Source: Bradyrhizobium sp. B124 (GTDB lineage Bacteria; Pseudomonadota; Alphaproteobacteria; Rhizobiales; Xanthobacteraceae). Taken from it: 64,000 nucleotides of DNA. Where the stretch lies: the NCBI RefSeq assembly GCF_038967635.1, contig NZ_CP152413.1, forward strand, positions 2,914,001 to 2,978,000. The letters run 5' to 3'. The notes beneath the pieces were generated by a model. It ran no database searches, had not been told where the DNA came from, and saw only the letters and a list, made by a program, of their open reading frames with translations. Made by a program: the position numbers and the translations under genes. This document shows, piece by piece, positions 28,216 to 37,160 of the stretch. Numbering within the stretch: the stretch's first letter is position 1; the number at the start of each line of letters is the position of its first letter.

Positions 28216-31200
28216 GCTGACGGGCGCGCGCAAGCAGTTCGCTCAGCTGATACTGCGGATAGCGCAAACTATCCGCGTTGACCACCTGCGCCAGCACCAG
28301 CGTCGAGCGGCACTCGGCCAGTCGCGCCCGCCGTTCCCGCGCGAGCGCGACCCCCTGTTCAGCAGCGCTGAAGGCGGCAGCCAGGCTGTTACCCTTCAGA
28401 TGAATTTCAGCAAGGAATGCCAGCATGTCGCTTTCATATTCGAGGCCGGTGAAAGCCTCCCGCGCCAGCCGGATCGCCGATCCAAGCTTCTGGATCGCTG
28501 CAACGTGGTCCCCCGCCAGCGACAGCGCCAGTCCGCGGCAGACGCTCGCATACACCGCAACATAGGGAGTGTTGTTTCTCCTGGCGATCTCGTCGATCCG
28601 CAGGCTGTGATGATCGGCAAGCTTTTCGTCCTGGGTGAGCCAAGCCATTTCAACTCCGGCATGATGCGGAATGAACAGGACCGCCGGATCGGGATGACCG
28701 CTCTCGCTGGCAACCAGTTTGGCGATGCTCTCCCGCGCAATATCGAAACTGCCCGTCCGCACCAGCAGCCGCGCGTGCAGGCCCCCAACCCATCGTTCCA
28801 CATTGAAGCCGAGCTGTGCTTCGTGGGACTTCTCGATGCTCGCAACCTGCTTGAGCGCGGTCTCGCCTGCCGCGAGCGCTTCCCGAAGCTTGCCGGCATA
28901 GCCGTAGGCCTGACACATGAACACCTGCAGGATAGTCTTGATGCTCGGGTCCTCGCAGACCTCCATCGCATGCAGCAGTTGCGCTACGTATTCGTCCGCC
29001 GAGCCGGTGCAGGCCATCACCCGCCCATAGCCGGCCAGGATCAGGACTTCCGAAACGGAGTCCTTCAATTGCCGCGCCATATCCAGCGCCTCGGCGTGGA
29101 ATGGCGCAGCTTCCTCCGCGCTCATTCCCTCGCGCCAGCCGTGATTCACGATCTGTCCCGACGCGTGCATGCGCAACCGGTCGGTCTCGACCGAGCGGGG
29201 AAGCGATTGTACGAGCAACCTCACCTTCAACCATGCCTTCATCGCCAGGCGCGAATTGGTGGTCCCGATCCAGGCCGCCGCGCGTGCGGTGTAGGCGGCC
29301 GCTGGCCCAAATTCCTTGGCTGCCTCGAAATGATGGGCGATCGGGCCGGCGTATTCGCTCAGCTGGTTGTGGTGGAAGCGTTCGAGCGCCCTGGCTACTG
29401 CGGCATGCAGCTCGACGCGGCGGGTGCGCAGTTGCATGGCATAGGCAACCTCCTGGATCAGCGGATGGCGGAAGGCAAAGCGTTCCTGTTCACTCTCGCC
29501 GGGCACATTCTCGATCAGTTCAACTTCCAGCAGGCGGCCGAGAATGTCGGAGAGATTGGACGCATGGGCCCGGGCGACCTCGGCGAGCACCGGCAGCGGA
29601 AACTCCCGGCCGATCGTCGCGCCTATCTGCAGGACCTCCTTGTCTGCCGGCGCGAGCCGATCGATGCGCGCGCCGATCACGGTTTGGACTGTCGCCGGCA
29701 AGGTCTCGGTCGGCGATTGCCCGAATGCCTCGTAGTGACCCGGCCGGCCGTCGAGCTCGCCGCTATCGACCAGCGAGCGGATGAGCTCCTCGGCAAAGAA
29801 CGGATTGCCGCCGCTTCGCTCGACGATGCGGTCGCGAAGCGGGGCGGTCGACGGGTGATCGCCGACCAGATCGCACGTCAGGGCGGACAGGTCCTCATCG
29901 CGGAGCTCATCGAGCCGCAGCTCCCGAAACGCAGCGCCATCGGTCCAAGGCGCCTGATAGGTCGGCCGATACGTCAGGATGATCAGGGCGCGGCTGATAT
30001 GTGCGATATTCACCAGCGCCGAGACGAACTCGATGCTCGCCTCGTCCAGCCAGTGAATGTCCTCGATGATGATCACCGATGGCGTCCGCGTACCGTCGCG
30101 CACGAGACTTGCGACCAGATTGACGAGCCGCGCGTGCCTCACCTTCGGGTCCATCGCTGGCGCCGGCGCGTGCGCGTCACGAATGCCGAGGAAATCGACC
30201 AGCAACGCGACGTCGTCCATCAGATGCGGGACCGCGGACTCGATCCTTACCGCGATCTTGGCGCGTGCCGTTTCCGCATCGTCGGTGGAAGCGATCCGGA
30301 AGAAGTTGCGGAAGAACTCCAGCAGTGGCTGCAACGGACCGGAATGATCGTAAGGCGATGCCCGCGCCTCCTGCACCGGAACCAGACGTTCCTTGACGGT
30401 CCGGGTAAATTCGAAGCACAGGCGGCTCTTGCCAAGGCCAGGCGGCGCCGAGATGCCAATCGCCTTGCCCTCGCCTTGCTCGGCCCCGGCGAAGGCGTCG
30501 TGCAGGACGGCAAGTTCGGCATCACGGCCGCGATAGGCGCCGACGACGGCATCGCGGAAGGGCGCTCGAGCCGGCTTCATTCCGACCAGCCGGTAGACAG
30601 CGATCGGCCGCGGAAACCCCTTGACGTCCTGGTGGCCCAGTGCGCGCCCATCGCAGGACGCCTGCACGAGTCTGAATGTCGACTCCGTGATGCAGATGTC
30701 GCCCGGCTGGGCCATGTGTTCGAGGCGGCTCGCAAGGTGCACGGCAGCGCCATAGACGCTCTGCTCTTTCGTGAACTTGTCCGGCACGCCGGCGACGATC
30801 TCCCCGGAGTGGATGCCGACCCGCAGCACGATGCCATTGTCGCGCGATGACTGGACCATGGCGAGCGCGGCCTGGCAGGCGCGCAACGCATGATCCTCCT
30901 GCGCATGAGGGACGCCGAAGATCACCATCAGCCCGTCGCCCATGCTGCGCATGATCGTGCCGTGATACTGCTGGACCGCATTGCCCATGCGCTCCAGCGC
31001 GGGCGGCAGGCGGGCCAGCGCGAGTTCGGGGTCATTGTCGCCGATGAGCTCGGTTGAGCCGACGATATCGGCGAACATCACGGTGACCACCTTGCGCTCG
31101 CCAACCGGCTGGGCCTGGTCCAGACGTTCGCCGCAGGCGCCGCAAAAGCGCGCGGTCTCGAGATTCGGATGCTGACAATTCGGACAGACGGAAGAGAAGC

Positions 31201-31276
31201 TCAGCCCGCACGACCGGCAGATACCGTCCTCTGCCAAGGTCTCGGATTGACAGGCCGGGCACAGCATGAACACCAC
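28130..31276 (-). CDS. Zinc-ribbon/adenylate-cyclase-domain/AAA/TPR regulator
   Basis: A 1048-residue cytosolic signalling protein. Four CxxC pairs in the first 53 residues form two zinc ribbons (CPACQ, CRSCG, CPNCQ, CGACGE). A class III nucleotidyl cyclase domain follows at about residues 60-240 (VTVMFADIVGSTEL, MRSMGDGLMVIFG). An AAA/STAND-type ATPase has Walker A APPGLGKSRLCF near residue 280 and a DIHWLD Walker B. The C-terminal half is helical TPR-like. The architecture matches bacterial cyclase-ATPase-TPR proteins of unknown input. ATP or GTP use was not determined. A start three codons inside is possible. Confidence 0.9.
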   Translation of the reverse strand: MVFMLCPACQSETLAEDGICRSCGLSFSSVCPNCQHPNLETARFCGACGERLDQAQPVGERKVVTVMFADIVGSTELIGDNDPELALARLPPALERMGNAVQQYHGTIMRSMGDGLMVIFGVPHAQEDHALRACQAALAMVQSSRDNGIVLRVGIHSGEIVAGVPDKFTKEQSVYGAAVHLASRLEHMAQPGDICITESTFRLVQASCDGRALGHQDVKGFPRPIAVYRLVGMKPARAPFRDAVVGAYRGRDAELAVLHDAFAGAEQGEGKAIGISAPPGLGKSRLCFEFTRTVKERLVPVQEARASPYDHSGPLQPLLEFFRNFFRIASTDDAETARAKIAVRIESAVPHLMDDVALLVDFLGIRDAHAPAPAMDPKVRHARLVNLVASLVRDGTRTPSVIIIEDIHWLDEASIEFVSALVNIAHISRALIILTYRPTYQAPWTDGAAFRELRLDELRDEDLSALTCDLVGDHPSTAPLRDRIVERSGGNPFFAEELIRSLVDSGELDGRPGHYEAFGQSPTETLPATVQTVIGARIDRLAPADKEVLQIGATIGREFPLPVLAEVARAHASNLSDILGRLLEVELIENVPGESEQERFAFRHPLIQEVAYAMQLRTRRVELHAAVARALERFHHNQLSEYAGPIAHHFEAAKEFGPAAAYTARAAAWIGTTNSRLAMKAWLKVRLLVQSLPRSVETDRLRMHASGQIVNHGWREGMSAEEAAPFHAEALDMARQLKDSVSEVLILAGYGRVMACTGSADEYVAQLLHAMEVCEDPSIKTILQVFMCQAYGYAGKLREALAAGETALKQVASIEKSHEAQLGFNVERWVGGLHARLLVRTGSFDIARESIAKLVASESGHPDPAVLFIPHHAGVEMAWLTQDEKLADHHSLRIDEIARRNNTPYVAVYASVCRGLALSLAGDHVAAIQKLGSAIRLAREAFTGLEYESDMLAFLAEIHLKGNSLAAAFSAAEQGVALARERRARLAECRSTLVLAQVVNADSLRYPQYQLSELLARARQLIEETGARPYESLFPVAPSPTASCGQEA

Positions 31277-31402
31277 CTTCCCGATACACTGTCCGCTTGC
31301 GGATTCCGGTGCACTCTAACAAGGCCAGCCTCACCGGGCAATCGAGCCAGAAACGGCGCCACGCGCCAAGCCCGAGTTTTGAGCGCGCGGGGAAAGGCGG
31401 CC

Positions 31403-32149
31403 TCAGGCCCCCAGCGCGTGGCTTTCATGGCCGAAATAAGCACGCTCGAGCCGGCGCGCGAGGTCGCCCTCGCCGGTCAAGGCCTCCAGCGCGATCGTCC
31501 CCTGCACCAGCCCGTAGACCCGATCGGCGCACGCCAGCGCCTTCTCGAGCAGCTGCTCGACCAGCAGCACCGAGGTGCCCTGCTCGCGCAGCCGGCCGAT
31601 GACGTTGAGGACGCGATCGACCAGCACCGGCGATAGTCCGGCGGAGGGCTCGTCGAGCATCAACAGCCGCGGGCGGCGGACCAGGCCCTGTGCCACCGTC
31701 AACATCTGCTGCTGCCCGCCCGAGAGTGCGCCGCCGCGCTCGTGCCGCTTCTCGGCGATCTCGGGAAAGAACGAGAGCGCCTCCTCGACGCGCACGGCGC
31801 GCTCGGCGCGCGGCAGGTCATAGCCGGCGAGCAGCAGATTGTCGGTGACCGATATCTGCGTGAACACGCGATGGCCTTCGATCACATGCACGAGCCCGAC
31901 ACGCGCAGCGTCACGCGGCGTGGCGTTGGTCATGTCGCGTCCGCCGAACCGGACGTGCCCGGCATTGACCGGCAGCAGACCCGACATCGCGCGCAGCAGC
32001 GTGGTCTTGCCGGCGCCGTTCGGACCCAGCAATGCGACGACCTCGCCGGCGGAAATCGTCATGTCGATGCCGTGCAGCACGCGGATCTTGCCGTAGCCGG
32101 ACTCCAGCGCGTGCACGTCAAGCAGAGGTTCAGCCGCCGAGGTAAGCAC
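31403..32149 (-). CDS. livF: Branched-chain amino acid-type ABC ATPase (LivF)
   Basis: One of two ATPases of the Liv system. It has Walker [17 protein letters not shown], the signature ALSGGQQQML and Walker B LLMLDEPSAGLSP. At 248 aa the length is normal. The start is a GTG that overlaps the 3' end of the fused livMG gene by 20 nt, which indicates translational coupling. In contrast to its partner, its signature motif is intact. Confidence 0.93.
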   Translation of the reverse strand: MLTSAAEPLLDVHALESGYGKIRVLHGIDMTISAGEVVALLGPNGAGKTTLLRAMSGLLPVNAGHVRFGGRDMTNATPRDAARVGLVHVIEGHRVFTQISVTDNLLLAGYDLPRAERAVRVEEALSFFPEIAEKRHERGGALSGGQQQMLTVAQGLVRRPRLLMLDEPSAGLSPVLVDRVLNVIGRLREQGTSVLLVEQLLEKALACADRVYGLVQGTIALEALTGEGDLARRLERAYFGHESHALGA

Positions 32150-33932
32150 TGACGACCTCCTTGTGGACGCGGATCTCTGCCGGCGTTCCCGCAGCCAGCG
32201 TGCGGCCGAGATTGAGCACGGTGACCTGGTGACAGATATCGAAGATCAGGTCGGCATGATGCTCGACCAGCAGCACGCCGGTGCCGCGGGCGCAGACCGC
32301 CTTGATCAGGGTCGCCAGCCGCTCGATCTCGTCATTTGAGAGACCCGCCGCGGGCTCGTCGAGCAGCAGGAAGTCCGGATCGAGCATCAGCGCGCGCGCG
32401 ATCTCGATGAAGCGCAACTCGCTGTGCTGCAGGCGATCGGCGCGCGCATCAGCGAGCGCTTCGAGGCCGACGACGCCAAGCAGCGCCCGCGCCTTGGCGG
32501 CGAGCAGACGTTCGTCCGCGCCGTTGCGCGGCAGTGCGAGCATCGCCTCGACGAAGTTGGCCCGCCCCTCTATCGAGCCGCCGATCATGACGTTCTCCAG
32601 CACCGAGGCTTCCCCGATCACGCGCGGTGTCTGGAAGGTGCGCGCGATGCCGCTGGCCGCGCGCGTGACTGGCTGGCCCGCGGGCAACATCGCGTCGCCG
32701 AGCATCATGGTGCCGGCCTTCGCGGCGTAATAGCCCGAGATCACGTTCAGCGTGGTGGTCTTGCCGCTGCCGTTCGGTCCGATTAGCCCGTGGATCTGGC
32801 CGGGCGCGACATCGAGATCGAGACCGTCGATCGCCTTCACATTGCCGAAGCTCAGCGCGATGCCGCGCAACTGTAACGGCTTGCCGCCGTCGCGCCGGCG
32901 CACGATCTCGGCGAGCGCCGCCGGGCGCGGAACGATGGCGCGATTGCTGGCGAGCGGACGGCGGTTGCGGAAATCGAGCAGCGCCGCGATGCCGCCGGGC
33001 ATCACCAGCACGATCAGCAGCAGCAGCACCGCGTAGAGGAAGGTCGACCATGCCGCGAGCGGCGCCGCGATCTCGGGCAGGATGGTCAGGATGATGGTGC
33101 CGAGCATCGGTCCGAGAATCGAGCCGCGGCCGCCGATCAGGATCGCGATGAAAAACAGCACCGAGAGATCGAAGGTGAACGCATCGGGCGTGATGTAGGT
33201 CTGCAGGGTTGCGAACAACCCACCGGCGATCGCCGCCAGCGCACCGGCGAACAGGAAGATCGCAATCAGCATCTTCGGCTTGGAGATGCCGCTGGCCTCG
33301 GCCGCGACCTCGGCATCACGGACCGCGATCAAGGCACGGCCGAAGCGGCTGCGCGCGACATTGGCGCTCATCCAGGTGGTGAACGCGGCAAATGCGATGC
33401 AGAGGCCGTAGAAGCCCCACGGCGTATTGAACGGCGCCGGGAATTCCGGACCGGCAATACCGATGCCGCCGCCGGTCACGCTCTGCCAGGCCAGCGCGAT
33501 CTGGGTCACGATGGTCGCAAAGCCGAGCGTCGACATCGCGAAGTAGAAGGTGCGAAGGCGCAAGGCCGGCAGGCCGACGATCACGCCGAAGACCGCGCCG
33601 ATCAGGCCTCCGATCGGCAAGGCGGCAAACACCGGAATCGCCGGTATCACGTTGCCGGCGACCAGCACGCTGGTCGTGTAGGCGCCGAGCGTCAGCAGCG
33701 CGACATAGCCGATCGCAAGGTGGCCGGCGAAGCCGACCACCAGATTGAGGCCTGACACCAGCACCCAGTAGATCGCGGCGCGGGTGCCGATCAGCACCCA
33801 ATAGTCATTGCTGACGAAGGGCAGCAACACCGCTGCGACCAAGATACCGATGAACGGCAGGATGTGCGGCAGCGCGGCGCGCCAGGCGCCGCTGTCGGTT
33901 CGGGGCGGAGAGGCTGCGACCGACGTCATCAC
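32130..33932 (-). CDS. Fused permease-ATPase LivM-LivG
   Basis: A 600-residue fusion: an N-terminal LivM permease (about residues 1-320, multiple helices, GYVALLTLGAYTTSVL, with the cytoplasmic EAA-like loop VRDAEVAAEASGI), a linker, and a C-terminal LivG ATPase (about 345-600). The ATPase has Walker A LIGPNGSGKTTTLN, LivG-specific GIARTFQTPRVI, and Walker B FLLLDEPAAGLS. The ABC signature reads LQHSELRFIEIARAL rather than LSxGQ, so it is degenerate. Fused LivMG proteins occur in several alphaproteobacterial Liv systems. It starts within the livH stop (4-nt overlap). Confidence 0.93.
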   Translation of the reverse strand: MMTSVAASPPRTDSGAWRAALPHILPFIGILVAAVLLPFVSNDYWVLIGTRAAIYWVLVSGLNLVVGFAGHLAIGYVALLTLGAYTTSVLVAGNVIPAIPVFAALPIGGLIGAVFGVIVGLPALRLRTFYFAMSTLGFATIVTQIALAWQSVTGGGIGIAGPEFPAPFNTPWGFYGLCIAFAAFTTWMSANVARSRFGRALIAVRDAEVAAEASGISKPKMLIAIFLFAGALAAIAGGLFATLQTYITPDAFTFDLSVLFFIAILIGGRGSILGPMLGTIILTILPEIAAPLAAWSTFLYAVLLLLIVLVMPGGIAALLDFRNRRPLASNRAIVPRPAALAEIVRRRDGGKPLQLRGIALSFGNVKAIDGLDLDVAPGQIHGLIGPNGSGKTTTLNVISGYYAAKAGTMMLGDAMLPAGQPVTRAASGIARTFQTPRVIGEASVLENVMIGGSIEGRANFVEAMLALPRNGADERLLAAKARALLGVVGLEALADARADRLQHSELRFIEIARALMLDPDFLLLDEPAAGLSNDEIERLATLIKAVCARGTGVLLVEHHADLIFDICHQVTVLNLGRTLAAGTPAEIRVHKEVVSAYLGG

Positions 33933-34786
33933 ACTCTCCGCGCGGTCGAGGCGCCGAACAGCCCTTGCGGCGCTGCGAGCAGCACCACGATGAACAGCGT
34001 GAACACCGCGACCGAGGAGAAGATGCCGCCGACCAGGAAGTTCGCCGCCTGCTGGAACAGGCCGAGCGCCAGCCCGCCGATGATCGCGCCTCGGTTGTTG
34101 CCGAGCCCGCCGAGCGCCACCGGCACGAAGCCGTAGAAGTTGAGCAGCGCACCATTGGCGAAGAAGGCGAGCAGCAACTGCCCGCCGGAGAATCCGGCGA
34201 TACCGCCGACCACGCCGGCAAGCGCGTAGCTCGCGACGCGCAGCTTGCGCTCCGGCAGGCCGAGCGCCCGCGCCGCGAAATTGTCCTCCGCGATGGCGAG
34301 GAACGCGCGGCCGACCAGCGTGCGGCGGTAGAGATATTCAAGGCCGATGATGGTGACGGCGCAGGCGGCGACCGGCAGCCAGAACTTCTCGTCCCAAACG
34401 CCCTCGCCGAATCCTGCGATGCGCGGGAACGGTTGCGGCTCGGTGCCCCATTTGATCGCGGTGACCTGCTGGATCATCAGCGCGACCGCCAGGGTCGAGA
34501 GCACGTAGAGATGCTGGTCGAGGTTCTTGAGCACCGGCCGCACCGCGACGAATTCGGTGATAATCCCGATCACCGCGCAGCACAGCAGCGTCAGCACGAA
34601 GCCGACAACGATCGGCAGGCCGAGCTTCAGCGTGAACATCGAGCCGAATACGCCGCCCAGCATCGCAAGCTGGCCGGCGGTGAAGCTCATCACCCGCGAG
34701 GTCGAGAACATCGTGTTGTAGGTCACGCCGACCAGCGCGTAGATCGCGCCCGCCGCGAGACCGGATGCAAAGATCGAGGCCAGCAT
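33929..34786 (-). CDS. livH: Branched-chain amino acid-type ABC permease (LivH)
   Basis: This 285-residue inner-membrane permease has about eight helices. It begins MLASIFASGLAAGAIYALVGV, a typical LivH N-terminus, and contains the cytoplasmic coupling loop AEDNFAARALGLPERKLR. It is coupled to livMG by a 4-nt overlap and lies 19 nt after the receptor gene. Confidence 0.94.
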   Translation of the reverse strand: MLASIFASGLAAGAIYALVGVTYNTMFSTSRVMSFTAGQLAMLGGVFGSMFTLKLGLPIVVGFVLTLLCCAVIGIITEFVAVRPVLKNLDQHLYVLSTLAVALMIQQVTAIKWGTEPQPFPRIAGFGEGVWDEKFWLPVAACAVTIIGLEYLYRRTLVGRAFLAIAEDNFAARALGLPERKLRVASYALAGVVGGIAGFSGGQLLLAFFANGALLNFYGFVPVALGGLGNNRGAIIGGLALGLFQQAANFLVGGIFSSVAVFTLFIVVLLAAPQGLFGASTARRV

Positions 34787-34805
34787 CGGCTGCGCCCTCG
34801 CCCTG

Positions 34806-36002
34806 CTATGTGTATCCCGGCGCCAGTGCGAAGGTGCCGTCCTTGGCGGTGGAGGCTTCCGACATCACGATCTCTTCGGTCAAATAGCCGTTGTGCTGGG
34901 TCGGCGAGAAGCGGTAATTGCCGAAATAGCCGGGATAGGTCGACAGCGAGTTCCAGTAGTTGACGATGCCGGCGCTGTCGGTCGAGCCGCTTTCCGCGAC
35001 CGCCTTGGCGATCAGCTCGATGCAATCGATGCCGCCGGCGATCCACCACAGCAGCGTGTCGTTCAGCGCGATGTTGGCCTTGGTCAGCCGTGCGACCAGA
35101 TCCGCGCTTTTCGGCGGCAGCTTGCCGGCGCTGTCATAGCTGCAGCTCTTGTAGCCGATCGCATAGACCTTCTTCCAGTTCTCCGGTTTTGCAACGAGGC
35201 TCGCAAGCTCGCCCGATGCGAGCGAGGGGTGTCCGACGAAGGGAACATCCCAGCTCATCGCGGCGCGGGTGTTGAACATGCGCGCCTCCATGCCGGTCGA
35301 CACGCTCCACACCACGATCGCCTCGGCGCCGGCATTCTTGGCGCGCAGCATGTCCGGCGTCATGTCGGGCTGCGTGGCGTCGATATTGGCCTGATAGACC
35401 ACTTCGGCGCCGTCCTTCTTGAACGCCGCGACGGAGGCGCCGACCGCGGTGACGCCATAGCCGGTGGTGTCGCCGATCACGGCAACCTTCTTCACCTTGA
35501 GGATCTTCAGGCAATAGTTGCGCACGGCGTCATCCCATTGATTGTTCGACGGCGCGATGCGGAACGCATTGGGGAACTTGACCGGATCGATCAGGGTCTC
35601 GACGACGCAAGGATGCAGGTCGGGCATCTTGGCGCGCGCCATGATCGGCGTCGTCGCCAGCGCCTCGCCTGAATTCAACGGCCCCCAGATCGCGTGCACC
35701 TTGGCCTGGCTGATCAGCTCCTGCGTGGCGTTCACCGCCTTGGTCGGGTCGCCCTGGGTGTCGCGCATCACGAGCTCGATCTTGCGGCCCTTCACCCCGC
35801 CCGCGCCGTTGATGGCATCGACCGCGAAGTTGACGCCGCGGTTGAACCCGACGGTCGGCGCCGAGCTCGGGCCGGTAATCGCCGCGAGACAGCCGATCTT
35901 GATCAGTTCCGATTGCGCGATGGCAGGAGCCGGGAAGGAAAATGATGCGGCGCCGAGTGCACTGGCACTGCCCAATAAAACGTCACGGCGTGAAATGGCC
36001 AT
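34806..36002 (-). CDS. ABC transporter substrate-binding protein (LivK-type)
   Basis: A periplasmic receptor of the Peripla_BP_6 family (398 aa from the ATG at 36002, with AGGGAG eight bases upstream; a GTG three codons earlier is less likely). The N-terminus MAISRRDVLLGSASALG is a twin-arginine-type signal, so export is probably via Tat. The solute may be an amino acid, amide or aromatic compound; the sequence alone does not decide. It is the first gene of livK-livH-livMG-livF. Confidence 0.92.
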   Translation of the reverse strand: MAISRRDVLLGSASALGAASFSFPAPAIAQSELIKIGCLAAITGPSSAPTVGFNRGVNFAVDAINGAGGVKGRKIELVMRDTQGDPTKAVNATQELISQAKVHAIWGPLNSGEALATTPIMARAKMPDLHPCVVETLIDPVKFPNAFRIAPSNNQWDDAVRNYCLKILKVKKVAVIGDTTGYGVTAVGASVAAFKKDGAEVVYQANIDATQPDMTPDMLRAKNAGAEAIVVWSVSTGMEARMFNTRAAMSWDVPFVGHPSLASGELASLVAKPENWKKVYAIGYKSCSYDSAGKLPPKSADLVARLTKANIALNDTLLWWIAGGIDCIELIAKAVAESGSTDSAGIVNYWNSLSTYPGYFGNYRFSPTQHNGYLTEEIVMSEASTAKDGTFALAPGYT

Positions 36003-36164
36003 GTGATGCACTCCCTGTTTCCCTCTCGGCGCCCGTCGTTTGCTGCGGGACGTCCGTTGATTGATTGTCCGCGCGCTCTGCGGCCGCGGTTTGACGGGCT
36101 CAAGTTTGAGCTGGATGTGAAGGTCTTGTCCAGCCCCTCCGCGACATTGAGATCAGCGGAACGT

Positions 36165-37148
36165 TCATGGCTTCGGTCGCCGCGTCCAGTGCTCGGCATT
36201 GACGGCGCCGACCGGGATCTCGCCGGCGATGATCTTCGCGACCTGGCGCACGGTCTCCGACGATTGATGCTCGATGGCTTGCGGCGTCAGGCCGCCGACA
36301 TGCGGGGTTGCAATGACATTGTGCAGCTTCGCGAGCTCCGGCGCCGGCATCTGGTCGGGCGCGCGGCCGACATCCATCGCGGCGCCGGCGATGCCGCCAT
36401 CGCGCAGCGCGGCCGCCAGCGCCGCCTCATCGACGAGGTTGCCGCGCGACAGATTGATGAAGAACGCGTGCCTCTGCATCCGCGCCAGTGCGGCCTGCCC
36501 GATCAGGTTCTCGGTTTCCGCATTGGCGATCGCGAGACAGACGACGTAGTCGGCGCGCGCCAGGAGATCGTCGAGCGGCACATGCCGGATCGCGGCATCG
36601 TCTGATTTCACGAAGGGATCAGCGACCAGCACGTTCATGCCGAGCACTTTGGCGATCCCGGCAAGATAGCGCCCGATGCTGCCATAGCCGATGATGCCGA
36701 TCGTGCTGCCCGCGAGCTGGCGGCCCATCACGACCTCGGGCACCCTGCCCGCGTGATAGTCAGCGGTGGCACGCGAGACGCCGCGCGACAGATCGACCAT
36801 GAAGCCGAGCGCGAGTTCGGCGACCGACTGGACGAAGCCCGCGCTCGCCTGCGTCACCAGCACGCCGGCGGCGGATGCAGCCGCCACATCGATATTGCGG
36901 ATATCGACCGCACAGCGCACGAAGGCCCAGAGCTTTGGCAGAAGGGGAAAGATTTCGCCGGGCCCCGGCGTCATGCGATCGGCGACGATGATGTCGACAT
37001 CGGCTGCGGCCTCGACCAGGGCAACCGCGTCGAGCGCCTCGTCACCCTCGTGCAGCGAGACGTCGGCGACCGCGCGCAGCCCGTTCAGGCTGCGCTCGCC
37101 GTAATAGTCGCGGCGCATCTGCGGCGTGTGGGTGAGGAGGACTTTCAC
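36165..37148 (-). CDS. D-2-hydroxyacid dehydrogenase family protein
   Basis: A 327-residue NAD-dependent oxidoreductase. The nucleotide-binding motif is GIIGYGSIGRYLAGIAK. The catalytic Arg lies in NLSRGNLVDEAALAAAL and the catalytic His in ATPHVGGLTPQAIEHQS. It starts 12 nt after the TRAP membrane gene ends and so belongs to the TRAP operon, which suggests that it oxidises or reduces the imported organic acid. Exact substrate unknown. Confidence 0.9.
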   Translation of the reverse strand: MKVLLTHTPQMRRDYYGERSLNGLRAVADVSLHEGDEALDAVALVEAAADVDIIVADRMTPGPGEIFPLLPKLWAFVRCAVDIRNIDVAAASAAGVLVTQASAGFVQSVAELALGFMVDLSRGVSRATADYHAGRVPEVVMGRQLAGSTIGIIGYGSIGRYLAGIAKVLGMNVLVADPFVKSDDAAIRHVPLDDLLARADYVVCLAIANAETENLIGQAALARMQRHAFFINLSRGNLVDEAALAAALRDGGIAGAAMDVGRAPDQMPAPELAKLHNVIATPHVGGLTPQAIEHQSSETVRQVAKIIAGEIPVGAVNAEHWTRRPKP

Positions 37149-37160
37149 GTTTCTATCCCC

